Made by a program: the position numbers and the translations under genes. A stretch of DNA of 64,000 nt, taken from Aspidiotus rigidus (taxonomy: Eukaryota; Arthropoda; Insecta; Hemiptera; Diaspididae). Location of the stretch: NCBI GenBank assembly GCA_035079385.1, contig JAVHKY010000015.1:1426001-1490000 (forward strand), written 5' to 3'. Of the stretch, positions 53,393 to 64,000 are shown in pieces. Position 1 is the first letter of the stretch; each line of letters starts with the position of its first letter. Below the pieces are notes generated by a model, which was not told the DNA's origin, did no database searches, and saw only the letters and a list, made by a program, of their open reading frames with translations.

Positions 53393-56140
53393 TTTTTCAG
53401 GAGATCTACACTTTCAAACCATTGAACTGACACAATATTATTAGGAAAAATCCGAAGAATCTTATGGAAAAATAGTTTGAATCGTCTGCTTATCTGTCCT
53501 ACCAGGTACGAATTTTTTCATATTTTTGAAAAGTCATCAAGAAATAACCTATATTTTGGGGAACGGTATAGCTAGCTGTTTTGCCTTGAGCAAAACTTCA
53601 TATTTGATATTTGATGATAAGAAATGCTTCACAAATTTAAAAGTATAAGGCCATCATGCGAGCGAAATATTGTAGTAGTCTGTACGATATTCGCTAGATC
53701 GCGATATCGGAGTTGCGTGAACGAGGCCTGCCTTTCATATTGTCGTCAAAAACTGTACCCCTAAGTCGAAGGGTTTCCGTAGATAGCTTTTTAAGTACCT
53801 GGAAATAAACACCGCGTAAGACGAGACGTTCGATTCGGAGAGTGTACCGTCGTCGGAAAAATGGGCCGGAATCAAAAAGTGCTTTCTGACAAATGAGGAA
53901 AAAGTCGGCGGGAATTTCATTAAACGCGCGACAAGTTCCATTCTGGCGTATCATCTTCATTTTTTCTTCGTCGCTCGGTTTATATACCGAGAGTGGTTTG
54001 TTGTTCACCATTTATCGTATTACATAATATTAATCAGAAAGTTATAAAATATTTTTACGGCTGCCTGATGTCGCACAGAATGACTTTACGCGATATATGC
54101 AACATAAAAATCGTAAAACCGGAATAAAAGCGAATATAGCAGATGCCGATTGCATATTGTATTTACTCAGACGAATACAATACGATCTTTTTTGCACGTT
54201 ATATACAGAAAGGAATGTACTATCGATAGAAAGAATAAAATTTTTTCATTATTCGCGAATACGTACGTATCCAGCAAACGAAGGAAGTACGAAATATTGT
54301 GAGAGAATATGAAATGTGCGCCACATTTGGCTTTATAAAAGTGGAAGGAAGTGAAAAAAAAAGATTTTAAGTCGCTATATAGGTTTGCGTATGTAACGCT
54401 TTCGTAAGTTGTCGTGTAAGTACGGTCATAATTGTGCGAAACAAAGAAGCTGAGACTCGTGGTACAAAAGGATTTGAAAAGGATGTACAAATCAGCGAGT
54501 GTAAATTAAATGCGAATACGAGGAGGCTGAGATAGATATATAAGAAGGAGACAAAAAGCAGGAATCAGATGACGAAAATTTAATTTTTTCTGTTGAGGCG
54601 TAGGACGAGAGGCTGGTACAGTAGTTATCTGTTCTCATTCAAAAAAAGACAAAACGGTGAAGCGGCGAGGGAGGGAAAATTCGACTGAAGAAACGAAGAC
54701 AATAAAGAAAATGTAGTAGTACAAAGGCACAATAGGTACGGGTGGAATATGCGATAAGGTAGAGAGTGCCTCCTTCGATATTATATCTTGCGACTTTAAA
54801 GAGGAGAAGACAGTCGAGGCCGGAGGTTATCAAAAATGGGCTGAAGTCTGCTCTTCTCGCATGCTCATCGTCCTTGTGAATGTCAGTTGCCGGTATGGTC
54901 CCAAATTTCTAATTCCAATTACAGTGTATTCAAAAAACTTACATCAGTTAAGCTATATACGTACGTATGCGTCTTGATCATCGAACGTTGGAAGGAGGGA
55001 TTGGGATAAGGAACCATCCTTACAGACCATTCCCCCAAATTATTTATGACGTCATCGTCAAAGCCAGGATTTTTGTGAACTCTTTTTACTACTCTCATAT
55101 ATAGTGCAAATATTTTGAAAATGGATGAGGTTGAGTGGGACGCCCCCTCGACATAAAAATTATTACAACTTGGAAATATTAAAAATGACATGAGTGATAC
55201 AATTATTCTTTCGAGCTTTTACTATACGATAATACAAAAAGTTACTTCGATGTTATTAGCCTATATCCGACATATAGGTGTTCCGTATAACTTTGTAGGT
55301 ACAATGTTTGATCAATTTCTAGTGTTCTTATTCATCCTTCATCTCTAATTTGAAAATTATTAACTGGATAGAATGTCTGTAGCATTGGAGAGTAAGAAAT
55401 AAAGCTCAAAAGTATACAAAATAATGGCGTCATTTGCGAATACCGTACGAATAAAAACATAAAAGAACGCAGAAGATAATAATAATCTTAACTTCTTTAG
55501 ATACATTCGGTAATATAGCTTAAAAGACTGACAGCTGTCTGAGCCTTTTATGTATTCCTCATTCTCCTTCTACTCTTTTCTCACATCTCTTTTCTTGTGT
55601 ACGCAGAAAACGTTATTTGTATTGGGAAACTTATGATCCTATCTCAAAGCATTTCAGCACGTTTTTCATAGTTCATGAATTCACGTGATATTTATTACGT
55701 ATGTACATTCTTTCTTTCTTTCTTTCTTTTTTTTAAAAGAAAATTGCAGCGAAATGAAGAAAATCCGGATACGTAAGAGAGAAAAAAACACAGACGGCCA
55801 AAGTGTTTCATGTGAACATAAAAACTAGCCGAATCGAAAAGAAAACGTGTAAAGAGAGAAAGAAAGCGGTGATATTACATCGTTGAAAAAAGGATCAAAC
55901 GTTAATGAGAAATTCTCTAGTCATCATCGAATGCTTCGTGAAAATTCTACCTCACACGATTTTGGTTCATTGAAACCTGTGGCAATGCTATCGTTTATGC
56001 GGTATGGTGCAGGAATTTGAGAAGTTCCAGGATTTGTCCTTTTCGAGATTGTAAGACGTGAAAAAAAAAATGTCAGCCTGAGCTTTTGAAAGTTTCTTCG
56101 AAAAATTAGAGCGTACCTATTACTTGTTTTTTGAACGTTT
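53393..56140. other. No gene assigned; CpG-richer stretch with an unplaced minus-strand frame
   Basis: The minus strand 54011-53694 is open for 105 codons (MVNNKPLSVYKPSDEEKMKM... to ...MKGRPRSRNSDIAI). I recognise no family, and the frame contains TATATAA near its start. It could be an exon or chance. The rest holds only short frames. Confidence 0.3.
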
Positions 56141-56149
56141 TAGGGTCTA

Positions 56150-58380
56150 TTCTTACCAGAATGATACCCAATATCTTCCCCCCCCCCCCCCACAAAAAAC
56201 AAGTATATTTTCTGAAGTTTATTGAACTTTTGAAATTGACATAATTATGAGATGTGTTCAATTATGACATCATGATTAGACATGTTCGATGTATTCCTCA
56301 AAAGTACGAGCCATAGGCACGTAACAAATTGTTACGTGCCTCTGTATCTTCCTCCCTCCTCAATCATGATTAGACATCAAAAAATTAGATTGATTGTAAT
56401 TTTTTTTTTCTCATTTTTCTTTAATAAGCTGAGAAATCCTCTTACTAGAAAGATCTTCCCACCCCAAGATGAGAACATGTAGATTTTGAAAAGTTTTTTG
56501 AACTTTCGAACTTGACCTACATAGAGTGTCCAATTATGGTATTGACATGTTTGGACATTACAAGATCGACATTGAAAAATTAAAATATCCAAAACAAGGT
56601 ATTGTAAGTTTTTTGAATTTCTAATCTTAAATACCTAGTATATTAGAAGTGTCCAATTCATTAAATTATAATTGGACAATGAAAAATTACAATGATTGGA
56701 ATGTACTAATTTCTCTCAAACTCAGCTGGCCCTTAAAAGGGAATATGTAAATTTCTATTTCTTGAACTTCATTAAAATAATTTAATTTTCGAATAAAAAA
56801 ATTAAATATCATTAAACAAAATAACCATTATTCTTTTTGAAATAATTATTATTAAATCACAAAAATTATATTATAATATCAAATATAATTGGGAAATTTT
56901 TTCTCATAATCAGGGAGCTTATTAATGATTTTTAAAATCATTTTTTATTAAAATTTTTTAAATAGAAACTTGAAATTATCTTGCAATATACATTCATTTT
57001 GCCCATTAATTCAAAATCATCGAATAAGTCAGGACATACCTAGTTATTGAATTGGAAAATTTATTGTCATTATACTTTAAATCTAATAATATTTAAAATA
57101 GGATTTTTTTTTTAAATCGAATTTGATATATTAGAATAATGTCGAATCATGAGCTCTAATGCTTGCAAGAATAAAAATAAATAAATGAAAAACCGTCATG
57201 GCAGGACTTTGTAACACCATAAATGAACGTTAAAAAATCACAATAACTGAAAGGTTTTCATCCCTCTTGAACTGAGTCAGAATCTTACCACAAATATCTC
57301 AGGTTCCCACACAGGAGAACATGCAAACTTCCAAAAGTTTCTTAAAGTTCATGAAAATAAAAAAAAAAATTATAATTATTAGTAAAAAAATAACCATTAT
57401 TCTTTTTGAAATAATCATTGAATCAGAAACATTTATTGTGACAATAAATTAGTATGATATGATCAGTAAATTTATTTTTGTGATCAATAATTCTATTAAT
57501 GGTTTACAACATCAACATTTTATTTTACAGTTTTGTTGTTTTTGTTTTTTTTTTTTGTAAATAAAAACTTGAAATTATTTTTCAAATGAATTTTTAATAT
57601 ACATCATATTGCCTGTTAATTCAAAATTATTGAATATGTTGGAACATAGTTATTGAATTGCAAAGTTTATTGTTTTTATAATTTAAATTTAAAATTAATT
57701 TATTAATAAATTATAAACGATCAATCTAATCATGTTATTAATATTAAAATATAATTTTTCTTGTTAATTGAACTTGATATATTAGAAATAATAAATAAAT
57801 AAGTAAATAAATAAAAGAAAAGATAGAATAAAAAAGAATAAAAAAACAACTTGATCATTGGACCATATAACATTATAATTGGATAACAAAAAATTACAAT
57901 AATTGGAATGTTCTCATCCTTCTTAAACAAAGTCAGAATTACCAATTACGTACCTGAATGATCACCAGTTTTCTTGAAGGAGGAGATGTACATTTCTGGA
58001 TGTTTCTTGAAGTTTCAAACTCTGTATACTTGGAGTGTCCAATTATTCCAATTATGGCATCATGATTGGACTTGATAACATCAGGACATCTAGAAATTAC
58101 AATAATTGGAATATTCTCATTCCTCTTAAACATAGTAAGATTTTTACCAGAATGACTTTTGGCACCCCAAGACAAAAACATATATAAATTTCTTGAAGTT
58201 TTTCAAACTTTCAAACTTTATATGAATTAAAAAATGTCCAATCATAATATCATAACCGATTTTTCTACATCATAATTGGATATCTAAAAATTACAATGAT
58301 TGGGACGTTCTTATGCTTTTACCAGAATGAACTCTGACAAAAGAATTTGTGAGAAGTTTCAGGAGCTTCTAAACTTGTGT
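56150..58380. repeat. Dispersed-tandem repeat family C (~200-bp unit)
   Basis: A unit with 'tgtccaattat' + 'atcatgattggaca', 'aaaattacaat.attggaatgttctcat', 'accagaatga' and 'gaagtttttgaactttcaaactt' recurs at about 56150, 56270, 56450, 56640, 57230, 57890, 58030 and 58220, separated by AT-rich filler. C10 lies near 56180. No coding capacity. Confidence 0.65.
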
Positions 58381-58589
58381 CTTGCTCTCTTTATTTATTT
58401 ATTTATACTTATTTTAACGAGCCTCGACTGAAACGGGGCCAGAATTAGAATCTCTGCCGAGAGTTCGCAATGAAGACGTTTCTTGGTAAATTTGTATATT
58501 GTCACCTATTACAACTAGAATATTGTAGGCTCATGCCTTCTTACATATTTTAATTATTGTAATAAAAAAACATAATAACAAAATATACG

Positions 58590-59440
58590 TAAATAATAAT
58601 TAATTCTTATTTAAATTTAATATTTAATAAATTTAAATAAAATATATTTTATAATTAATAAATTGATTAAAATTAATTTTAATATTTGAATTTAATTAAT
58701 TATTGTGTTATTGTATTGTGTAAGCTTGACCAGGAAAACAGTGTATAGTATAATATTATACATGTGGCTAATGTAGATTAAAATAAAAAATTAAATTAAA
58801 TTATTATTTTAATTTTATTCTTTATTTACCTACTCATTTTTGTAGTTATTCAAAAATTTCAATACTCAGAGGTTGAATCACACAAACGCGTTGGTTAACA
58901 TTCACTTTGCAATTTTTGAATAACTTCAAGAATGAGTGAATAAAAGAATGAAATTAAAATAATAATTTTAATTTTATTCTTCATTTTAATTTACATTAAC
59001 CGCATATATAATATACTATACACTGTTTTTCGCAATGAGCGCTTTTGAGTAAACACTCATCATCCAGTCACACTTGAAAAAAAAAAAAATTTAATTAGTG
59101 AAAAAATAATAATAATAATAATAATAAAATTTGAATAATAATTAATTTTTATTTAAATTGAATATTTAATAAATCCAAATAAATAATATTTATAATTATT
59201 AATTTAATTAAAATTAATTTTAATATTTAAATTTTATTAATTATTATATTGTGCAAGCTTATGCGGAAAAACAGTACCAGTGCAGTGCAGTATAGTATAA
59301 GAATAATAATATAATGTGCGGTTAATGTAGATTAAAATAAAAAATAAAATTAAAATTATTATTAGAATCAATACGTAAAATTATTATTTTGATCTTATTC
59401 TTTTATTTACTTATTTTCGAAGTTATTCAAGTTGAAATTT
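58590..59440. repeat. Direct repeat pair flanking a hairpin
   Basis: 58590-58810 ('aataataattaattcttatt', 'tgtgtaagcttg', 'aacagtgtatagtat', 'ggctaatgtagattaaaata') recurs at 59130-59360. Between them, 58735-58800 is inverted at 58985-59030 ('ttttaatttacattaaccgc', 'atactatacactgttttt'), and 'agttattcaaaaatt' at 58843 mirrors 'aatttttgaataact' at 58911. The spacer is thus a hairpin between direct repeats. Confidence 0.65.
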
Positions 59441-59545
59441 GTCCAAGTCCCCCTTCTATCATGATAATAGCTCAGAAGTAGAAATTTTTCTAAGTCACCT
59501 CCTATCATACAAAGTAGCCGGGGAGTGGAAATTTTTTCAAGTCCC
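59425..59545 (-). repeat. Repeat family A fragment, inverted
   Basis: On the minus strand: 'gggacttgaaaaaatttcca', 'tatgataggaggtgacttag', 'atgatagaagggggacttgg', i.e. the ~50-bp subrepeat also found at 15960 and 30250. Confidence 0.6.
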
Positions 59546-59854
59546 ACGTTTTACCTCCCGACGCGCGGCGTGTCCGTCTTTGTCTTCATATTATGTATTC
59601 TCCCAATTGATCTGAAACGAGGCCGGAGCTGATTTCTCTCTTTAAGTATGTATCAGAAGACAAGCTTCTCTCGCCGTGCACAACGAGAATTTCCTTTCAT
59701 TTGCCTGCTTCGATCGGACACAGGGCTGTAGTCGAGTTCTCACCGTTAGCACATAACAGGGAACGAGTGTCTCCATCGCCTAACATAACGCTCATTTGCC
59801 CGCTGTGGTCAGACAAGGGAATCTGTACCGCGCGCTTACGATGGATGACGACGA

Positions 59855-60210
59855 TTGGACAAACGTAGCACACACGATTTCATCCATTTTTGAACCAAAA
59901 ATCCCTTAATTGTTTAAATTGGCTTCTGGATACACGCCTACAGTTCCCTCAAGTAGTCAGTGGAGAAGAAGACCAGCGCAAACGAAGAACTCGACCACAA
60001 ACGTAGCACAGACGATTCTATGAATATTTCTCTCAAAAATCGACTGATTGTCCAAATTTAGTCCTGCATGTCTATAACTCTCGTTTCCTCCCCTCCCAAC
60101 AGTTGAAGGGGAAAGAGAACAGAAAACTCGACGGTACAATCCAGTACAAACGTAGCACAAACGATTCAACCCACTCTCACCTGATAATTTGATTGGGGGA
60201 TAGACCCCAC
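59855..60210 (+). repeat. Three-copy repeat, about 145-bp period
   Basis: 'acaaacgtagcaca.acgatt' at about 59859, 59998 and 60147, each followed by similar sequence with 'aaa..ccctcaa' or 'caacagttga' and 'agaag.gaac'. Confidence 0.6.
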
Positions 60211-63004
60211 ATAAGTCCAAACTGTAGAAAATTTGCTTTCACGGAGTCAAATAAAGTGTGTGAAATGTATCCTACTACTACTACTATACTACTAGGATCA
60301 GAAATATGCAGAACTTAAAAAGCATTCACCTTTTGAAGTTTTCTCCAAAACAGTTGAAGGGAATTGGGAAAGTACGAAGATAGAGACTTTTGTTCGCACT
60401 ACTGACTCAGATCTAATACTCCTTCCCTACTCTCCTGTTATTCGATGGGTGGTTGGTTAGGTTCGTAGAATTTGGGCTTTGCAGTCATTCTTTCGATGCA
60501 ATGCACGGTGAGGTTGAGTAAGGACTGTTTCTTGGTGAGGACACTGGCCTCTCCTGCCATTCTCTCTGAATTTTGCCTCGTCCCAGTCCATGATGCTCCT
60601 ATTGACTACCTACTAATAGTGCTGCACACGTTTTATGTTCAGGTATGAAAGTTATCTCATCTCATATCTGAACTACTGGAAGACAAAGACACGCGTAACT
60701 CTATCTCCACTCTAGTCTAAAGTAATGTAAGATGACATAAAACGGGCGTATGAATTATTTCTCTTATTTGAACGTTTTTCTTTCACCTGTTGAGCACCAT
60801 TTTACATAATGTGCACTAAATCGAGAACGCTCACCATACGTCTACTAAGTTACATTCTTTGCAGCCATTTCCGTGTGTTTACAGGAAAGTGTGACTAAGC
60901 ATTCAACTGAAGATACTCGTACCCAAACTCAAAATTATAGATAAACATTGTAACAAAGTTTAACTGCTGTTCCTCTCATTCATACAGAATTATTCGCCTA
61001 TACTAGTCTTAGATTCGATTCATTTTGAACTCTACTCGAAAACAAAATTTTCTCAAGAGTAAAAGGTCTACTCTGTTTTAGCAGCTCGACCCTGTACAGT
61101 TGTTACGAGCCACAAACCGAGGAAAGCTGTATGAATTAGTAACGCTCGAGTGCGGACGAATGTGAGGATTATATATGCCGAAATGTTTATCGTCTTTTTG
61201 ATTAATGGACCCGAAAAGGGGTACCTAAACAGCTCGTATTATTACAAAAGTTCATTATCGAAGGTTGATGGTTTTACGGATTCAGCTTTCGAGGTATTTG
61301 GAGTATATTGTGTCCGCGTAGTTCTTTTAAGAAAAATACGGGCATTGGAAATAAAATTTATTCAAAATATTATATAAACCGTACCCCCCATGACCTGATG
61401 GAGAGGCTTTGACCCAATTTAGAAGTTTATATGTCGTATGAACAGAAGAGGATTTAATATTACTTGTGTTGATGGACGCATTGGTTGAATGGTGGTCTCG
61501 TGATTCAGAGCTGCATTGCTTAATCTATACTCACAGTATTGACCAGGTCATCTTTCTCGGAAGGGCCAGAAGCGGACCAGTCGTCGATAATTGCTACTAA
61601 GTTTCCACACTGGTTCTTCTTCCGAGATAAATAGAGAACATTTAAAAAGCTAAAACTCCGTTTTCGTGCATCGACCTTCACTGGCGTGATTCCAAACGCG
61701 TGCATTTATTTTCAGCTTACGTCATAGAATTACTGCACGTAAACGGTAAAAGGTAAAATTCTAACTGATATTTGCGACGTTTTCCCCCCTCGTCCCGATC
61801 GAAACAAAGTCGCGCTAAATAAAAAGTGAAAAAAAGATGAAAAACCTCGACAGATTCGTTGTAGAACAGCGTAAAAGCTCGGACTGTCCGTTTTGTTATA
61901 GAGAAGGAGCGAAGAAGAAAAAAGTTCGTTATTCTTTTATTACGCGTGTTACTAACATTTTTATTGCAACTTAAGAATACCGGAGTGCTCTTTTATTTCT
62001 GTTCATAAGAGATTACCAGCCAGAGTATACAAACGAAGCAAAAGGATACTTGTGTACACCGACGAAAAAAGTTCATTTTTTCTCGTCTTATTCCGCTTTC
62101 CATTTTTTTCCTCTATATTTCGCTCGCGCGTTGAAATTGCCAGCGAGAGAATAAACGTAGGCTCTTTAGACTTTCTAGTCACGTTTCTTTTATCACGGAT
62201 GGGGGAAAACGTATTCCGATTCTGATTTAAGCTCTGTCTGTCACGATTTGCTCGCCTGCAATCTATACGGCTTTTTCACCTACCTATACCTATATTGCGT
62301 GTGTGTACAGATATTTGTATACCTCGTTTCCGTTCCAGTTCGCGTACCTCCCTTTTTTTTTTTTTTTTATAGGTCCTCTACTCCACAAGCCAGTTGTATC
62401 TCAATTTTATTCGCGTGTGTCTGCTTATTCTTCCATAAATATCGTATTCATTCTAATTCGATAGCAATGTATGATATCTATATTTTTGTTCAAATATTAC
62501 GATTTTATTTACATAAATCGTTTCACAAGTCTTCGCATGAGGTGAAGACAGTGATGACAATAGTGGCAGTGATGTCAGATGATTGAATTAAATTTTTGTT
62601 TCGTCTACATAACCCGCAAACCTTTCAGACGAAAAAACGCGATCTAATGTAGGTTGCATTCATATTGCATTATACAGTTGGAAAAATGCAACCTCGATTA
62701 CGAATTTTGACGCGATTTCCTTCGAAGACGATTTTCTTTGTACCGTACAACTCAAACGAGGCACGTACATGTATAATATAATTTCCTATATATTTATGCA
62801 TTGTGCATTTTAACGTGAGACTACGTGATAAAAGCGTAGCTACTTGAGGAAGGTACGTTCGTAATTCAGAACATTTTTTTCACTAAAACGCACCTTCCTA
62901 CGGAAACTTGCTGGAATCTTGACTTATTTTATTTTTTGAACTAGAAGAAGCCATCAAACGACGACATACTCAAAGGAGTAAAACAGACGGAGTAATTTAA
63001 TTAA
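60211..63004. other. No gene assigned
   Basis: Only short frames. The minus-strand 61705-61538 reads MHAFGITPVKVDARKRSFSF...IIDDWSASGPSEKDDLVNT and ends at a good donor (ACT|GTGAGT), so it could be an exon, but I find no partner. A 10-bp stem (AGGTTGCATT/AATGCAACCT) lies near 62650-62695. Confidence 0.3.
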
Positions 63005-63110
63005 AGCCACAGAAATACAAAATACACCGGAGCGCTTTCGATTAAAGAACCATTGTCAACGGGTGATATGAAACTCAGAAAGCAACTGAACCAACACCGG
63101 CCGGCAAAAA
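63005..63110 (-). ncRNA. PLE3 end with hammerhead-like motif
   Basis: Minus strand: TTGACAA where the core box should be, then a stem GGTT/AATC and GAAAGCGCTCC, followed by 'tattttgtatttctg' as in the PLE2 end (18421-18434). It is downstream of the stop of the PLE3 protein, in the orientation expected for the element's 3' end. Confidence 0.4.
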
Positions 63111-63125
63111 ACACTGCCGAGGAAA

Positions 63126-64000
63126 TCATGACTGAACTAGCGAGTCATCACAATGTGAATCATACTCATAAACTAGTTCAATCAACCCCTCATCAGGTAT
63201 GTACCTGTTGAGCACATTTAGGTTGTCGTTATTCAGATGGCGAATAATTTCAATATGTTCTAACGCGGTACGCTTGAAAACCGAGGACTCTCTATGGAGG
63301 AGGGTCTCGGATCCCTCTTTGAAACTGTGGCCAGTGGTGATAAGATGGTCCGCAAATGCCGAATCACCCAATTTCTTCTTTTCCCACGCCTTCCTATGCT
63401 CATCTATTCTAATTTCGAGCTGACGTCCAGTCTCACCTATGTACATTCCATTACAGTCATTACACTCCATCTTGTAAACCCCACTTCTTTCGACCAGTGG
63501 GATGGGGTCCTTCAGCTTAACGAACAGACTTTTTACAGTGTTAAGATTGTAATACACTGGGCGAAACCCAAATGGGCGGAGGACACGACCTAACTGGGAA
63601 GAGAATTTTCCTAAAAAGGGGAGCCTGATCCAACGTTTTCTACTATCAGACACCCGGGGGACGGAGGTTGTGGAATCAAGGCTTTTCCGAGTCAATTTTC
63701 TATGGACCATCAAGTCAATATCTAAGCTGACCTCATTCACTCTGGCCAAGTGCTTTATAGTCGAGAGCTCCTGTTGAAAAGCGAGCTGACCTAATGGAAT
63801 ACTCGTCAACCGGTGGATATAACTATTGAAACCGGCAATTTTGTGGGCAACAGGGCAGAAAGATCTACCGTGGACAGTAATATCGGTCGAAGTATCTTTT
63901 CTATATATGGCGAATTCATGGGCACCTTCTCTATTAGAGATAGTAAGGTCCAAAAAATGTATAGATAAACCGCCTACTTCCAACGTGCGAATTTCGAGAC
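63126..64000 (-). CDS. PLE3 polyprotein, C-terminal part (runs off the window)
   Basis: Open frame from the window edge (64000) to a stop at 63126, over 285 residues. Starts near the RT end (LEVGGLSIHFLDLTIS), then VHGRSFCPVAHKIAGFNSYI, LPFLGKFSSQLGRVLRPFGF and SGVYKMECNDCNGMYIGETG with RQLEIRIDEH, a complete GIY-YIG nuclease with its CxxC, and ends EGLIELVYEYDSHCDDSLVQ. Same family as PLE2 (18515-20532) but without lesions in the visible part, so possibly an active copy. The RT catalytic box lies outside the window. Confidence 0.85.
   Translation of the reverse strand, partial: LEIRTLEVGGLSIHFLDLTISNREGAHEFAIYRKDTSTDITVHGRSFCPVAHKIAGFNSYIHRLTSIPLGQLAFQQELSTIKHLARVNEVSLDIDLMVHRKLTRKSLDSTTSVPRVSDSRKRWIRLPFLGKFSSQLGRVLRPFGFRPVYYNLNTVKSLFVKLKDPIPLVERSGVYKMECNDCNGMYIGETGRQLEIRIDEHRKAWEKKKLGDSAFADHLITTGHSFKEGSETLLHRESSVFKRTALEHIEIIRHLNNDNLNVLNRYIPDEGLIELVYEYDSHCDDSLVQS

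Noticed and set aside
53160..53444. Open frames of poly-Leu (plus) and poly-Ile (minus)
   Set aside because: Direct translation of the ATT microsatellite.
1..64000. tRNA, rRNA and CRISPR arrays
   Set aside because: No A/B box pair with a tRNA fold, no rRNA core sequence and no regular short direct repeats with unique spacers were seen by eye; a covariance search could still find small RNAs.

Overview
This is a eukaryotic nuclear window, most likely from an arthropod (probably an insect; a hemipteran would fit but is not shown). It is AT-rich, its genes are split by spliceosomal introns, and it is dense in animal-type mobile elements. I see no bacterial operons, rRNA, tRNA or CRISPR.

Four protein-coding genes can be assembled by following splice phase. 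(1) A plus-strand isocitrate dehydrogenase has its main exon at 21332-22757 and a 27-nt micro-exon at 20965-20991. Its best upstream partner is a signal-peptide exon at 3426-3490, and the protein is of the alphaproteobacterial/Rickettsiales type. All three exons are phase-compatible (505 aa). (2) Inside its putative 17.5-kb intron lies a minus-strand two-exon gene for an unknown secreted 157-aa protein (13702-13597 joined to 11893-11526). (3) A minus-strand secreted multicopper oxidase (laccase type; 11 exons, 40922 to 31214, 715 aa) has all copper-ligand motifs intact. (4) A plus-strand HMG20-like protein (8 exons, 44449-47421, 469 aa) carries an HMG box, a C2H2 finger and a C-terminal coiled coil.

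Everything else is mostly repeats. Penelope-like elements (PLEs) occur as two families: one near-intact copy at 5.6-8.1 kb, and copies of a second family at 3.9-4.6, 18.4-20.5 and 63.0-64.0 kb. PLE ends carry hammerhead-ribozyme-like motifs. A LINE with an RNase H domain is scattered in at least six pieces, and an R1-like LINE 3' end lies at 24.4-25.1 kb. Foldback structures built from ~150-bp subrepeats occupy 25.1-30.1 and 41.5-43.3 kb, and a long hairpin element lies at 36.6-38.6 kb. Inside the first foldback sits a 2,509-bp Transib-like DNA transposon. Its termini read like V(D)J recombination signals (heptamer, 23-bp spacer, nonamer) and it is flanked by a 5-bp duplication. A hAT element (51707-52338) holds a nested Harbinger-like MITE (52134-52295). 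CRE-like repeats fill the first kilobase.

Three of the four genes start with an apparent secretory signal peptide, so they may encode exported proteins; a shared role is inference only. The two most notable items are the secreted bacterial-type isocitrate dehydrogenase and the RSS-ended Transib-like element. No homology search was possible, so family calls rest on recognised motifs.
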